A stretch of 64,000 nucleotides of DNA from Edaphobacter lichenicola. GTDB taxonomy: Bacteria; Acidobacteriota; Terriglobia; Terriglobales; Acidobacteriaceae. The translations under genes and the position numbers were made by a program. The DNA is taken from assembly GCF_025264645.1 (NCBI RefSeq), contig NZ_CP073696.1, forward strand, positions 1,736,001 through 1,800,000. The letters are read 5' to 3'. Shown piece by piece: positions 42,990 to 53,158 of this stretch (positions are counted from its first letter, which is position 1; the number at the start of each line of letters is the position of its first letter). A model generated the notes under the pieces. That model saw nothing but the letters and a program-made list of their open reading frames with translations, did not search any database and was not told the origin of the DNA.

Positions 42990-45974
42990 ATGAATGACCA
43001 GATCACAATTCGCGGCGCACGAACCCACAACCTCAAGGGCATCGACGTCGACATCCCGCACAACGCCCTCACCGTCGTCTCAGGCGTTAGCGGCTCCGGC
43101 AAATCCTCGCTCGCCTTCGACACCGTCTACGCTGAAGGCCAGCGACGCTACGTCGAATCTCTCTCCGCCTACGCCCGTCAGTTCCTCGAGCGCATCGAAA
43201 AGCCTGACGTCGACTTTATGGACGGTCTCGCCCCTGCAATCGCGATCAAGCAAAAAAATCAAACGCGTAATCCCCGCTCCACCGTCGCCACCGCGACCGA
43301 AATCTACGACTATCTCCGCCTCCTTTACGCACGCTGTGGCACCGTCACCTGCCTGCACTGCGGCGGCATCGTCAAGCACGACACGGTAGACGAAATCATC
43401 ACCACGCTCTTCGCCCTACCCGAAGGCACCCGCACCTACGTCCTCTTCCCCATCGTCCGCGCCGAGGTCAAACTCGAGCCAATGCAAATCGCAACACCCG
43501 ACGTCGAGGCGGAAGCTCCGAAACCCAAAAAGACCGTCGCAAAAAAATCCACAAAGGCCGCAAAGCCTGTCGAGAGTCTCACCCTCACCGACACTCTCAA
43601 AGACCGCCTCACCGAGCTCCGCCGACGCGGCTACAATCGCCTCTATCAATCAGGAAAAATAGTCGAGTTCTCCGCCCCCGAATCCCTCCTCGAACTCGAC
43701 TTCACCCAGCCCATCTTCGCCCTCATCGACCGCCTCTCCATCAGCCCCGAGAGCCGCGCAAGAATCGTAGACGCCATCGAGACCGGCTACCGCGAATCCG
43801 ACGAAGTTCAGTTCCACATTCCGCCGAGCCAGGACAATGAGAACCCAACGAAGTTGCGGTTCTCCGCCGCGTTCGAGTGCACTACCTGCCATCGCGTCTA
43901 CCGCGAGCCCGAACCGCGCCTCTTCTCCTTCAACAACCCCTACGGAGCCTGCCCTCGCTGCCAGGGCTTCGGCAACACCATCGACTTCGACCCCAACCTC
44001 ATCATCCCCGACAAGTCCAGGACCCTCGACGAGGGCGCCATCGCCCCCTGGACAACGACCAAATACCGCCCCCATCACGGCGAGATGAAGCGAGCCGCCA
44101 AAGCCGCAGGCATCCCCACCGACATCCCCTGGTACGATCTCACGCCCGCACAACAAGCCTTCATCGAAGACGGCAACGGGACCTTCCCTGGCATCCGAGG
44201 TTTCTTCGCCGCCCTCGAGCGCAAAAAATACAAGCTCCACGTCCGCGTCTTCCTCTCGAAATATCGCGGCTACGCCCTCTGCCCCGACTGCCGCGGCCAG
44301 CGTCTCCGCGCCGAAGCCCGCGCCGTGCTAATCAATAACCAGAACATATGCGAAACCTCCGCCCTCACCATCACCGGAGCCCAACAGTTCTTCGATAATT
44401 TGCAACTATCACCGGCACAATTAGAAGTCGCCGGAAAAATCCTCGAAGAGGTCCGTCAGCGCATCCACTTCCTCCATCAGGTCGGCCTCGACTACCTCAC
44501 CTTCGACCGCCTCAGCTCCACCCTCTCCGGCGGCGAAGCCCAGCGCATCCAACTCGCAACCTCCCTTGGCTCGCGTTTAGTCGGCGCGCTTTACGTCCTC
44601 GACGAGCCCAGCATCGGCCTCCACACTCGTGACACCGCCAAGCTCATCGGCATCATGAAAGATCTTCGCGACCTCGGCAACACCATCCTCGTCGTCGAGC
44701 ACGACCCCGACGTCATCCGCGCCGCCGACCACCTCCTCGACCTCGGCCCCGGCGCCGGCGAACTAGGCGGCCAACTTCTCGCCTCTGGCACAGTCGCAGA
44801 AGTCACTGCCAATCTAAACTCCATCACAGGCAGATATCTTTCCGGCCGCGCGACGATCCCCGTCCCCAAACACCGCCGCGAACCTGGCCGCGAGCACCTC
44901 AAACTCACAGGCGCCCGCATCCACAATCTCCGCGGCGTCGACCTCGACATCCCCCTAGGCCTCCTCTGCTGCGTCACCGGCGTCAGCGGCTCCGGCAAGT
45001 CCACCATCGTCCACCAGGTTCTGTATCGCGGTCTGATGCAAGCCCTCGGCCAGACCGAAGGCGCCGACCCCGCACACCTCTACCGCGAACTCTCCGGCAC
45101 CCAGCACCTCAACGACGTCGTCCTCGTCGATCAGTCCCCCATCGGCCGCACTCCGCGCTCTAATCCCGTCACCTACATCAAAGCCTTCGACGACATCCGC
45201 TCCCTCTTCGCCGCGCAACCCGATGCCAAGCGCCGCGGCTTCGGCCCCGGCCACTTCTCCTTCAACGTCCCCGGCGGCCGCTGCGACGTCTGCGAAGGCG
45301 ACGGCACCGTCACCGTCGAGATGCAGTTCCTCGCCGACATCGAACTCCCCTGCGAAGAATGTAACGGAACGCGTTACAAATCCAGCATTCTGGACATCCG
45401 CTACAAGGGCAAAAACATCCACGACGTCCTCAACATGACCGTCAAGGAAGCTCTCGTCTACTTCGCAGGCCATCCTAAGATCGTCGACAAGCTCTACGTC
45501 CTCGACGAGGTCGGCCTTGGTTACGTCCGTCTCGGCCAGTCCGCCACTACTCTCTCAGGCGGCGAAGCCCAGCGCGTCAAACTCGCCTCACACCTCGCCA
45601 CCGCCCGCTCCGTCACCAACCGCAGCGCCAACGACACCGCGGCGAAGGCTCGCAGCCGCACCCTCTACATCCTTGACGAGCCCACCACCGGCCTCCATTT
45701 CGACGACGTCGCCAAGCTCCTCGCAGCCTTCCGCAAGCTCATCGAAGGCGGCGGCTCCCTCCTCGTCATCGAGCACAACCTCGACGTCATCAAATCCGCC
45801 GACTGGGTCATCGACATGGGCCCCGAAGGCGGCTCCGGCGGCGGCCAGATCGTAGCCACCGGCACCCCGGAAGAGATCGCCGCCAACCCCTCCAGCCACA
45901 CCGGCCATTGGCTCGCACCGGTCCTCAACCTCGCCGCACCGAAGCACGAACCAGAGCTACAGGTCACAGCATGA
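42990..45974 (+). CDS. uvrA: UvrABC system protein A
   Basis: UvrA is the damage-recognition ATPase of nucleotide excision repair. The 994-residue protein has two ABC modules, with Walker A loops [16 protein letters not shown] and [25 protein letters not shown] signatures, and zinc fingers ([38 protein letters not shown]). A Lys/Ala/Pro-rich insert ([18 protein letters not shown]) interrupts the first module near residue 180. ATG 42990 starts at the conserved [14 protein letters not shown]. The stop overlaps the next gene as ATGA. Confidence 0.98.
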   Translation: MNDQITIRGARTHNLKGIDVDIPHNALTVVSGVSGSGKSSLAFDTVYAEGQRRYVESLSAYARQFLERIEKPDVDFMDGLAPAIAIKQKNQTRNPRSTVATATEIYDYLRLLYARCGTVTCLHCGGIVKHDTVDEIITTLFALPEGTRTYVLFPIVRAEVKLEPMQIATPDVEAEAPKPKKTVAKKSTKAAKPVESLTLTDTLKDRLTELRRRGYNRLYQSGKIVEFSAPESLLELDFTQPIFALIDRLSISPESRARIVDAIETGYRESDEVQFHIPPSQDNENPTKLRFSAAFECTTCHRVYREPEPRLFSFNNPYGACPRCQGFGNTIDFDPNLIIPDKSRTLDEGAIAPWTTTKYRPHHGEMKRAAKAAGIPTDIPWYDLTPAQQAFIEDGNGTFPGIRGFFAALERKKYKLHVRVFLSKYRGYALCPDCRGQRLRAEARAVLINNQNICETSALTITGAQQFFDNLQLSPAQLEVAGKILEEVRQRIHFLHQVGLDYLTFDRLSSTLSGGEAQRIQLATSLGSRLVGALYVLDEPSIGLHTRDTAKLIGIMKDLRDLGNTILVVEHDPDVIRAADHLLDLGPGAGELGGQLLASGTVAEVTANLNSITGRYLSGRATIPVPKHRREPGREHLKLTGARIHNLRGVDLDIPLGLLCCVTGVSGSGKSTIVHQVLYRGLMQALGQTEGADPAHLYRELSGTQHLNDVVLVDQSPIGRTPRSNPVTYIKAFDDIRSLFAAQPDAKRRGFGPGHFSFNVPGGRCDVCEGDGTVTVEMQFLADIELPCEECNGTRYKSSILDIRYKGKNIHDVLNMTVKEALVYFAGHPKIVDKLYVLDEVGLGYVRLGQSATTLSGGEAQRVKLASHLATARSVTNRSANDTAAKARSRTLYILDEPTTGLHFDDVAKLLAAFRKLIEGGGSLLVIEHNLDVIKSADWVIDMGPEGGSGGGQIVATGTPEEIAANPSSHTGHWLAPVLNLAAPKHEPELQVTA

Positions 45975-47326
45975 GCGTTTCGTTCTCTTCCTTCGCATCC
46001 AAAGCCATCCTTGCGAAGTTGCCCCTCGTATCAGTTTTTGCGCTCCTGCTAGCCATTCCAGCCTACGCTCAACTCCCCGCCGGCACGACCGACACAACGC
46101 AGCCACAAACTCCAAAGGAAGACCCCCTCCGCGCCCAGGCCAACGTAGCCCTCGACACGCAGGACTACCCCACCGCCCTCAAGCTCCTCATCACTCTCGC
46201 CGCCAAAAATCCCACCGACGCCCACCTCCTCTACGATCTGGCCCTTACCCAGGACGCGCTCGACCAAACCTCCGAGGCCGAAGCCACCTACCGCCGAGCG
46301 ATCGCCGCCGATCCCACCTACTTTGACCCGCACCTCGCGCTCGGCCTCCTTCTGGCCCGCACCGGCAGGCTCACCGATGCCCACGCCGAGCTCCTCAAAG
46401 CCACCACCCTCACCACCGACAATCAGCCTCTCAAAGCCCGCGCCTACCGCGCCCTCGCCCGCGTCGATCAGCCTACCAACCCCGCCGCAGCCAGCGATGA
46501 CCTCCTCTCCGCCCTGAAGATCTCACCTGAAACAGCCGAGGATATCCTCCTCTCCGGGGAGCTAGCCGAAGCGTTAGGAGACACCACCGCCGCAGAGCTG
46601 GCCTACCGCCGTCTTCTGGCCGTGGATCCGCAAAATCATGACGCCACTGCAGCTCTCACCCATCTCCTCCTGCACCAGCAGCAACCGGACAAGGCCGAGG
46701 CCCTCCTTACAACAGCCCTCGCGAACGACCCCGACAACCCAACCCTCAACGCCCAGCTAGCCAGCCTCTACGAGCAGCAGGGCAAAACTGCGCAGGCCAT
46801 CCCCATCGCCGTCAAGCTCCACGCCGCCCATCCCAACGACGCCGCCCTCACCCGCCTGCTGGCCCGGCTCTACAGCCACAACCAGCAGTACGACCAGGCC
46901 GCCCCCCTCTACGCCGCCCTTATCGTCCAGTCTCCGCAAGATCCCACCCTCCTCGACGATGCCGCCGACGTCCAGATCCATCTCAAAAACTTCGCCTCCG
47001 CCGAGTCCCTCCTCAAGCGCGCCATAGCCCGACCGGACGCCTTTCCGAGCAAGAACGACCTCGCCCAGGCCGCCAGCCATCTCGCCTTCGCCGCCTCGTC
47101 CAACAATGACCCCACAACGACCTTGCAAGCGATAGATATTCGTGATAAATTGCTGCCACAGTCACCGTCATCTCTGTTCCTCTCGGCAACTGCGCACGAC
47201 AAGCTACATCACACCAAACAGGCGACCGACCTGTACAAACAGTTCCTCTCCGTGGCAAACGGCCAATTTCCGGATGAGGAGTGGGAGGCCCGCCACCGCC
47301 TCCTCACCCTCGAGCACATGAAGTAG
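45971..47326 (+). CDS. Secreted TPR-repeat protein
   Basis: The 451-residue product has a signal peptide (PLVSVFALLLAIPAYAQ) and then about nine tetratricopeptide repeats over its whole length, for example HLLYDLALTQDALDQTSEAE, AELAYRRLLAVDP and AQLASLYEQQGKTAQAIPIA. It should be a periplasmic or outer-membrane scaffold. The start overlaps the uvrA stop. Two further small secreted proteins follow closely, so it may form an envelope module with them rather than serve DNA repair. Confidence 0.85.
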   Translation: MSVSFSSFASKAILAKLPLVSVFALLLAIPAYAQLPAGTTDTTQPQTPKEDPLRAQANVALDTQDYPTALKLLITLAAKNPTDAHLLYDLALTQDALDQTSEAEATYRRAIAADPTYFDPHLALGLLLARTGRLTDAHAELLKATTLTTDNQPLKARAYRALARVDQPTNPAAASDDLLSALKISPETAEDILLSGELAEALGDTTAAELAYRRLLAVDPQNHDATAALTHLLLHQQQPDKAEALLTTALANDPDNPTLNAQLASLYEQQGKTAQAIPIAVKLHAAHPNDAALTRLLARLYSHNQQYDQAAPLYAALIVQSPQDPTLLDDAADVQIHLKNFASAESLLKRAIARPDAFPSKNDLAQAASHLAFAASSNNDPTTTLQAIDIRDKLLPQSPSSLFLSATAHDKLHHTKQATDLYKQFLSVANGQFPDEEWEARHRLLTLEHMK

Positions 47327-47350
47327 GCAAGCGCTCCCTTCGAGGTGCGT

Positions 47351-47818
47351 ATGAGACTGATAAGTCGTTCCGCCGCTCTTCTCCTTCTGCCGCTGCTCCT
47401 CTTTACCCCCATATCTGCTCATGCCGCCGCAGCGGATGAAAATCTTCCAGACGCACAGGGCCTCCTTCAACTACAACTCAAAGCCCAGCAGGCTGGCCCC
47501 CGTGACCAGTGCTTCCTCTACACCGAGCTCGTCCACGTCATGACCGAAATGGCAGGCAAGCAGATGCTGAACGGTGACGTCGACCAAGCCAGCGCCACCC
47601 TCAAGCAGGTCAACGCCTACGCCCAGCTCATCCACATGGACCTCGGCAGTAACGCCAAGCGCCTCAAAAACGCCGAACAGCTCATGCACCACACCACCTA
47701 CCGCCTCAGCGAATATCTTCACCAGGCCTCCAGCGAAGATCGCGATACCCTCAAGGCCACCCTCAAACAACTCGACCAGGTACACGACGAGCTCCTCGCT
47801 CAAGTCTTCAAACACTAG
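47351..47818 (+). CDS. Secreted helical protein (155 aa), unknown
   Basis: A signal peptide (LLLLPLLLFTPISAHA) precedes an all-helical domain: LLQLQLKAQQAGPRDQCFLY, ELVHVMTEMAGKQML, GDVDQASATLKQVNAYAQLI. The last helices are amphipathic. One Cys is present. It starts 24 bases after the TPR gene and ends 6 bases before the next gene, so the three form an operon. I do not know the family. Confidence 0.7.
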   Translation: MRLISRSAALLLLPLLLFTPISAHAAAADENLPDAQGLLQLQLKAQQAGPRDQCFLYTELVHVMTEMAGKQMLNGDVDQASATLKQVNAYAQLIHMDLGSNAKRLKNAEQLMHHTTYRLSEYLHQASSEDRDTLKATLKQLDQVHDELLAQVFKH

Positions 47819-47824
47819 GAACCA

Positions 47825-48379
47825 ATGCCCCGTAGGCTCTCGCTCGCACTCCTGGCACTCACTCTAGCTCTGCCTCTCTACGCGCAGCGTAATGACAGCG
47901 CGCTCTCCGAAGGCGAAATTGAGCAGTTACGCGAAGCAGCCTACCTCCCCAACGACCGCCTCCTTATTTTCATCAAGCTCCTCGACACGCGCGACAAGAA
48001 GATACAGGAGCTCTACGCCCACCCCCGCAAGCCCGGCCGCGAACAAGACACCCACGACCTCCTCGAAGAGTTCACCTCCATCGCCGACGAGCTAAACGAC
48101 AACCTCGACGACTACGGCCCTCGCCACTACGACATCCGCAAGGCCCTTCCAAAGCTGCTCGACGCCACCGACCGTTGGTCCTCCAACCTGAAGTCCCCAC
48201 CCGACAACGAAGCCTACAACGTCTCCCGCAGGCTTGCCCTCGAAGCCGTCCGCGACCTCCACGAGCAGGCGGCTCAGCTCATTGAAGAACAAAAAACTTG
48301 GTTCCTCGCGCACCCCCCGCCGAAAGAAGACAAAAACTCCCCTCAAAGCATGCCACGCCAGGAAAATCAGCACTCTTGA
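47825..48379 (+). CDS. Secreted helical protein (184 aa), unknown
   Basis: A signal peptide (LALLALTLALPLYAQ) is followed by charged amphipathic helices: EIEQLREAAYLPNDRLLIFI, LLEEFTSIADELNDNLDDYG and ALEAVRDLHEQAAQLIEEQ. The C-terminus is polar and probably disordered. AGGA precedes the ATG. It resembles the preceding secreted protein in layout (signal plus helical bundle) but I cannot align the two. It is the last gene of the uvrA-TPR run. Confidence 0.7.
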   Translation: MPRRLSLALLALTLALPLYAQRNDSALSEGEIEQLREAAYLPNDRLLIFIKLLDTRDKKIQELYAHPRKPGREQDTHDLLEEFTSIADELNDNLDDYGPRHYDIRKALPKLLDATDRWSSNLKSPPDNEAYNVSRRLALEAVRDLHEQAAQLIEEQKTWFLAHPPPKEDKNSPQSMPRQENQHS

Positions 48380-48575
48380 CCGGCACCCAAGCGATCTCAG
48401 GTATTACTTCTCTGTCGACGCCACTCAAGAAATACCGTGTGCGTCGCGCGCCATTTCTGGCATAATTCACTCGCTTTCTTGTCCCCACGTCCAGCGTTTC
48501 GAATCACGCTGAAACAACTTGGGGCAAGGACCGGGCCCATGCACCGTAGCAATATCTCTCCCGCATCGGAGCCCT

Positions 48576-49172
48576 ATGAGCAACATCAACGGCAAAGTTT
48601 ACGCAATGAACGTCGTCACTCCGATGAAGCCGTGGAAGACGTGGTTGCTTCGGACCTTGTTCTTCGCCCTCTGGAACATCAAGCCCCTGCAAAAAGATCT
48701 GATCAATCTCTCCTTCATCGAATTTGCTCGATGGGTCATCATTCCTCGTAGCCGTTTTCCATTCCTCGCTCACGGACAAGCAAGAGAGAACCTCCAGTAC
48801 GACTACCTCCTCTTCTTCAGCAACTTCAACGGAACCTGGAACCAGTACATCGACGCCTTCTCCTCTGTCCTCAGTCGCGGCTTGAACCTCATCTGGCGTT
48901 GGAGCGAAAAGTTCCCCGGCTCTGTCCCTGTCACGCCGTTCAAGGAGTACATCGCGCAGGTTCAATTCGACACCGACTACTACTACACCGCCTACCCCTA
49001 CGCCACCGCAAACGATCTGAAGGCAGCGCACATCGTCCAGGCGTCCCTCGATCAACTTGCCCAGCAGGCAAACACCTCCGATCCAAAACAGTTCGCGGAT
49101 GCATACCTGCACTTCGTCCTCCAGGTGCAGTCGCATCTCGGCAATACCGGCGAAGCTCCCCTCGTCTCTTAA
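48576..49172 (+). CDS. DyP-associated protein A (198 aa), paralogue of the next gene
   Basis: This soluble or membrane-associated protein begins MSNINGKVYAMNVVTPMKPW, has a hydrophobic stretch (TWLLRTLFFALWNI), and then IEFARWVIIPR, NFNGTWNQYIDAFSSVL and PFKEYIAQVQFDTDYYYTAY. These four blocks match the next gene product in order, so the two are paralogues. Alternation of strands and helices suggests a ferredoxin-like fold, the same fold class as DyP, but that is inference. GGAG precedes ATG 48576. No known function. Confidence 0.75.
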   Translation: MSNINGKVYAMNVVTPMKPWKTWLLRTLFFALWNIKPLQKDLINLSFIEFARWVIIPRSRFPFLAHGQARENLQYDYLLFFSNFNGTWNQYIDAFSSVLSRGLNLIWRWSEKFPGSVPVTPFKEYIAQVQFDTDYYYTAYPYATANDLKAAHIVQASLDQLAQQANTSDPKQFADAYLHFVLQVQSHLGNTGEAPLVS

Positions 49173-49186
49173 ACAAAAAGGAAGCC

Positions 49187-49819
49187 ATGCCCAATCAGAA
49201 TGGCAAAGTCTACGGACTCACGATCCTTTCGCCGATCATCGACGACGAACAGGCCGTGCCCTCTCACGACCTGCAGATTCGAAACTATCTTGCCAAGCTT
49301 CCTACCGATCAGAACAGCCCCTTCGCCCTCGCACCCGCCACGCATCTCTGCCGTCTCGTCGTCATGGACGATGTCATCTACGTCGGCATGCCCTCGTGCG
49401 AAGAGCACCTCAAATCCAAATACCTCGTATGGGAGTCCAACTGCGACGGCGATCTCAATACCTACCTCACCGGCCTCGCCACCGCCATCCCCCAGCATCT
49501 CGATGCCATCTGGAGCCACTGCATCGGCTATCCTGGCGCAGCGAATCTGCAAGCCTTCATCGACTACATGAAGGCATGCCAGCTAGAAACGACCTTTTTC
49601 TTCGCAGCGGTCAACGACAAGTCAGTTCCCGAGACTCTTCGCGCACTCCAAACCCAGCGAGCTGTCGCCGACTTCATCGAAGATCACCAGGGTATGGAGC
49701 CCGCGAAGCTTCAATCCGAATTCAAGCAATTCCTGATCGAACTCAACGCCATGCCAACGCCAAAGGCTGGCGCCATGACTCCAGACCGCGACATCAAGAC
49801 GGGCGGACGCAATGAGTAA
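49187..49819 (+). CDS. DyP-associated protein B (210 aa), paralogue of the previous gene
   Basis: It begins MPNQNGKVYGLTILSPI and has HLCRLVVMDD, NCDGDLNTYLTGLATAI and AFIDYMKACQLETTFFFAAV, each aligning with protein A: NGKVY at residues 5-9 in both, then N-x-(N/D)-G-x-x-N-x-Y and F-x-x-Y-x-x-x-x-Q-x-(D/E)-T. A His-x2-Arg replaces the Glu-x2-Arg of protein A. There is no signal peptide. AAGGAAG precedes the ATG. The end overlaps the DyP gene by 8 bases, so it is translated with it. The function is unknown. Confidence 0.75.
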   Translation: MPNQNGKVYGLTILSPIIDDEQAVPSHDLQIRNYLAKLPTDQNSPFALAPATHLCRLVVMDDVIYVGMPSCEEHLKSKYLVWESNCDGDLNTYLTGLATAIPQHLDAIWSHCIGYPGAANLQAFIDYMKACQLETTFFFAAVNDKSVPETLRALQTQRAVADFIEDHQGMEPAKLQSEFKQFLIELNAMPTPKAGAMTPDRDIKTGGRNE

Positions 49820-51200
49820 GCTCAACGAAACCGACATCCAGGGATTTGTCCTCCGTGGATACAACATGCCCTTTGCGCGATACCTCTTCCTGCACTTCGA
49901 CGATGCACTTCTCGCAGCTGCACTCGTTCACAGGCTGATGCGCGAGATCACCACAGGCCAACGCTGGGACACCGGCAAGCCACAAAGCACCGTAAACATC
50001 GCATTTACCCATCGCGGACTCGCAGCACTCAACCTTCCCGACGCCACACTTCTCAGCTTCCCGGTTGAGTTCCAGCAAGGCATGAAGAAACGTGCAGCAA
50101 TCCTCGGCGACACCGGTCGCAACGCTCCCGATCAGTGGGACGAGCTTTGGCGCGAAGATCAGGTACACGCGTGGCTCGGAGTAAACGCATCTACACCCGA
50201 AGCCCTAAATGCCCGCTGTGCCGACATGGTATCCATCATGCGCGAAACCAAAGGAGCAATCCTCCTTGCTGCGCAGGACGCGGCCTCGCTCGTCTTCAAC
50301 GGCGTTCCGACAACCAAAGAACACTTCGGCTACACCGATGGCTTCGGCAATCCCGACTACTTAGGTGTAGAGCGCAGCAGTCAACCTGGCCAGGGAAAGC
50401 TGATGCCCGACGGCAAATGGGCGCCCCTCGCCACAGGCGAGCTCCTTCTGGGTTACGCCGATGAAGCCGGCGAACTTCCCGTCGCCCCCGTGCCTCACAT
50501 CCTCGCCAGCAACGGCACCTTCATGGTCTACCGCAAGCTGCACCAGAACCTCGCCACCTTCCGCACCTACTTAGAAGAGCACGCGCCACTCTACTCCGGC
50601 GGCAAAGAAAAACTCGCATCCAAATTCATCGGCCGCTGGCGAGACGGCACCCCCATCGAGCTCTCACCCGACCATCCCGATGAATCAATCACCCAAGACC
50701 CAAGCCGCAGCACCAACTTCACCTACTCAGCCGATCCCGAAGGCACTCGCTGCCCCGTCGGCGCCCACGTCCGCCGAGTTAACCCACGCGACGCCTTTGG
50801 CTTCGACGGCAAACTCATCAATCGCCGCCGCATCACGCGCCGCGGCCTTCCCTACGGACCATCAGCCGCCGAAGACGAGCCCGCCTCTGACGCGGACGAC
50901 CGCGGCGTCATCTTCATCGCTCTCAACGCAAACATCTCGCGCCAGTTCGAGTTCGTCCAGCAGCAGTGGATCAACTACGGCAACGACGCTCGCCTCGGCA
51001 ACGAAAAGGACATGCTCCTGGGCAATCACGCTACCGGCAAGGGAAGGTTCGTTGTTCAAGGAGACGCCACCCCAACCAATCCGCCCTTCATCTGCGGCAA
51101 CCTCCCCAACTTCGTCGAACTGCGCGGTGGAGACTACTTCTTTCTCCCCAGCATCACCGCACTAGGAATGATCGGCATGGGACTAGTCGATCCCCGTTAG
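49812..51200 (+). CDS. DyP-type heme peroxidase
   Basis: The 462-residue protein has the DyP signature GYTDGFGNPD with the catalytic Asp, the proximal heme His in CPVGAHVRRVNPR, and the distal Arg region INRRRITRRGLPYG. The length and a C-terminal block EFVQQQWINYGNDARLGNEK place it with the longer C/D-type (class V) DyPs. There is no Tat or Sec signal and no encapsulin-targeting tail or encapsulin gene nearby, so it looks cytosolic. It is coupled to two paralogous proteins upstream. DyPs oxidise dyes, phenolics or porphyrins with H2O2; the natural substrate is unknown. Confidence 0.93.
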   Translation: MSKLNETDIQGFVLRGYNMPFARYLFLHFDDALLAAALVHRLMREITTGQRWDTGKPQSTVNIAFTHRGLAALNLPDATLLSFPVEFQQGMKKRAAILGDTGRNAPDQWDELWREDQVHAWLGVNASTPEALNARCADMVSIMRETKGAILLAAQDAASLVFNGVPTTKEHFGYTDGFGNPDYLGVERSSQPGQGKLMPDGKWAPLATGELLLGYADEAGELPVAPVPHILASNGTFMVYRKLHQNLATFRTYLEEHAPLYSGGKEKLASKFIGRWRDGTPIELSPDHPDESITQDPSRSTNFTYSADPEGTRCPVGAHVRRVNPRDAFGFDGKLINRRRITRRGLPYGPSAAEDEPASDADDRGVIFIALNANISRQFEFVQQQWINYGNDARLGNEKDMLLGNHATGKGRFVVQGDATPTNPPFICGNLPNFVELRGGDYFFLPSITALGMIGMGLVDPR

Positions 51201-51318
51201 ACCTCGGCGTCGTAGACCAAGTATCAAGCGAAGTTCACCCTCGCAGTCATATCCGCATCCTCAAGCGTCTCTTATAAAATCGTTCTCATACAAAGTTCTC
51301 TCAGTACAAGGACGAACC

Positions 51319-52173
51319 CTGACCACACCGAAGCATCCCGGCCCCTCACCCCTGCGCCAATTCCTGCAGATCTTTTCGCCGTCCTCGTCGCCCACCCTCT
51401 TCGACCACATCGCGCCTCCCCCGGAAGTCGCGATCCGCACCCTCCCCCCCCGAAAGCCCCGCGCAGCAAAACCAAAATTAGCCCCCGCTTCCAAATCTCT
51501 CATCGCCATCTTCGAAGAGCAGTATCGCGAACTTCGCCCTCGCGCTCCCATCCCCCCGCTCGACATCCGCTTCCGCCGCTTCACCTCACTCAACACCACC
51601 ATCCGCCTGCGCGAAGGCCGCCTCCACGTCCGCCTCTCCGACCTCCTCGAAGCTGCCCCCGACTCCATCCATCACGCCATAGCCCACATCCTCCTCGCCA
51701 AACTCTACAGAAAGCCCATCGCGCCAAACCACGCCGACCGCTACCGCCGTCACGTCTCCTCCGAAGCCATCTCTCGCCAGGCCGAACACATCCGCCAAAC
51801 CCGCGGCCGCAAGCGCCTCTCAACCCCCAACGGCCATCACTACGATCTCAACGAGGTCTTCGAGTCCCTCAACACCCGCTTCTTCCACGGTCTCCTCGGT
51901 CGTCCCACCCTCACATGGAGCGCCCACCATGCCCGCCGCATGCTCGGCCATTACGATGCAGCGCACAACACCATCGTCGTCTCCCGCGTCTTCGACCGCC
52001 CCGACACCCCCCGCTGCGCCATCGAGTACCTCCTCTACCACGAGATGCTCCACCTCAAGCACCCCGTCCGCGTCAAAGCCGGTCGCCGCTGTGTCCACTC
52101 CCGCGAGTTCCAGGCCGAAGAGCGCCTCTTCCCTGAGCTGGAAGCCGCCAAAGCCTACCTCAAACGCCTCTAA
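51319..52173 (+). CDS. SprT-like zinc metallopeptidase-domain protein with apparent CTG start
   Basis: The 284-residue frame has a basic, Pro-rich N-terminal third, then LIAIFEEQYRELRPRAPIPP, DSIHHAIAHILLAKLY, and a C-terminal SprT-like domain with the zinc motif H-E-x-x-H in YLLYHEMLHLKHP preceded by TIVVSRVFD. The open frame contains no ATG, GTG or TTG before residue 208. CTG 51319 has AAGGA 6 bases upstream and is the best start. A run of eight C at about 51445 could alternatively mark a frameshift. The function (protease or DNA-protein crosslink repair type) is inferred from the motif. Confidence 0.65.
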   Translation: MTTPKHPGPSPLRQFLQIFSPSSSPTLFDHIAPPPEVAIRTLPPRKPRAAKPKLAPASKSLIAIFEEQYRELRPRAPIPPLDIRFRRFTSLNTTIRLREGRLHVRLSDLLEAAPDSIHHAIAHILLAKLYRKPIAPNHADRYRRHVSSEAISRQAEHIRQTRGRKRLSTPNGHHYDLNEVFESLNTRFFHGLLGRPTLTWSAHHARRMLGHYDAAHNTIVVSRVFDRPDTPRCAIEYLLYHEMLHLKHPVRVKAGRRCVHSREFQAEERLFPELEAAKAYLKRL

Positions 52174-52393
52174 ATCCTTCCGCTTCAATCTACTCTGACA
52201 AAGATTTCACAGCGAATCGTCTTGCGCCGTGCTACGATTCCGCTACCAAAAAGACAGGGTCTCCGCAACGATGGCAACACTTACGTATTCAGCGTCGGCG
52301 TTCCCTGCCAATTCCGTAATAAGTTCGGGCCCTGTCTCCCAGTCATCTTCTCCGTCACACGAAATTCAATTAGAGAAAGAACAGGTAGCCAAA

Positions 52394-53146
52394 ATGAATC
52401 TTTCGAAACGTGCAGCAGCAGAGTTTTTCGGCACCTTCTGGCTTGTCTTCGGCGGTTGCGGCAGCGCCGTCCTCGCTGCAGCCTTCCCATCCTCCATTCC
52501 CGGAGTCAATTTCAACATCGGCTTCGTCGGAGTTTCACTTGCCTTCGGCCTCACTGTCCTCACCATGGCCTTCGCCATCGGCCACGTCTCAGGCTGCCAC
52601 CTCAACCCCGCAGTCTCCATCGGACTCGTCGCGGGCAAGCGCTTCCCCGCTTCTGAGCTTCCCGCCTACATCATCGCCCAGGTCCTTGGAGCCATCGCCG
52701 CCTCAGGCGTCCTCTATCTCATCGCCAGCGGCAAACCTGGCTTCTCGCTCGCCGGCGGCTTTGCCTCAAACGGCTACGCCGACCACTCCCCCGGCGGCTA
52801 TTCGCTTCTCGCCTGCTTCCTCATTGAGGTGCTCCTCACTGCATTCTTCCTTCTCGTCATCCTCGGCTCAACCGACGAGCGCGCCCCCAAAGGCTTCGCC
52901 CCCATCGCCATCGGTCTCTGCCTCACGCTGATCCACCTCATCAGCATTCCGGTTACGAACACCTCAGTCAACCCCGCTCGCAGCACAGGCCCCGCCATCT
53001 TCGTCGGCGGATGGGCGCTCAGCCAACTCTGGCTCTTCTGGGTCGCGCCAATCCTAGGCGCAATCCTAGGCGGCCTCATCTCAACTACATTCTTCGCTGC
53101 ACCACAACCACCCATCCGCGAAGAGATGGCACGAGACGGACGCTAA
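52394..53146 (+). CDS. Aquaporin (MIP family)
   Basis: The 250-residue channel has six membrane helices and both NPA boxes, in [12 protein letters not shown] and [12 protein letters not shown]. The Arg after the second NPA and the aromatic/His selectivity-filter context ([17 protein letters not shown]) resemble the water-specific AqpZ type rather than GlpF. ATG 52394 ([19 protein letters not shown]) is the family start; an upstream ATG in frame would add 55 polar residues. It converges on lgt. Confidence 0.93.
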   Translation: MNLSKRAAAEFFGTFWLVFGGCGSAVLAAAFPSSIPGVNFNIGFVGVSLAFGLTVLTMAFAIGHVSGCHLNPAVSIGLVAGKRFPASELPAYIIAQVLGAIAASGVLYLIASGKPGFSLAGGFASNGYADHSPGGYSLLACFLIEVLLTAFFLLVILGSTDERAPKGFAPIAIGLCLTLIHLISIPVTNTSVNPARSTGPAIFVGGWALSQLWLFWVAPILGAILGGLISTTFFAAPQPPIREEMARDGR

Positions 53147-53158
53147 CCAATCTTCGTC

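Noticed and set aside
49812-51200. Encapsulin-cargo or Tat-exported DyP system
   Set aside because: No encapsulin gene lies nearby, the C-terminus ends GMGLVDPR without a targeting extension, and there is no twin-arginine signal.
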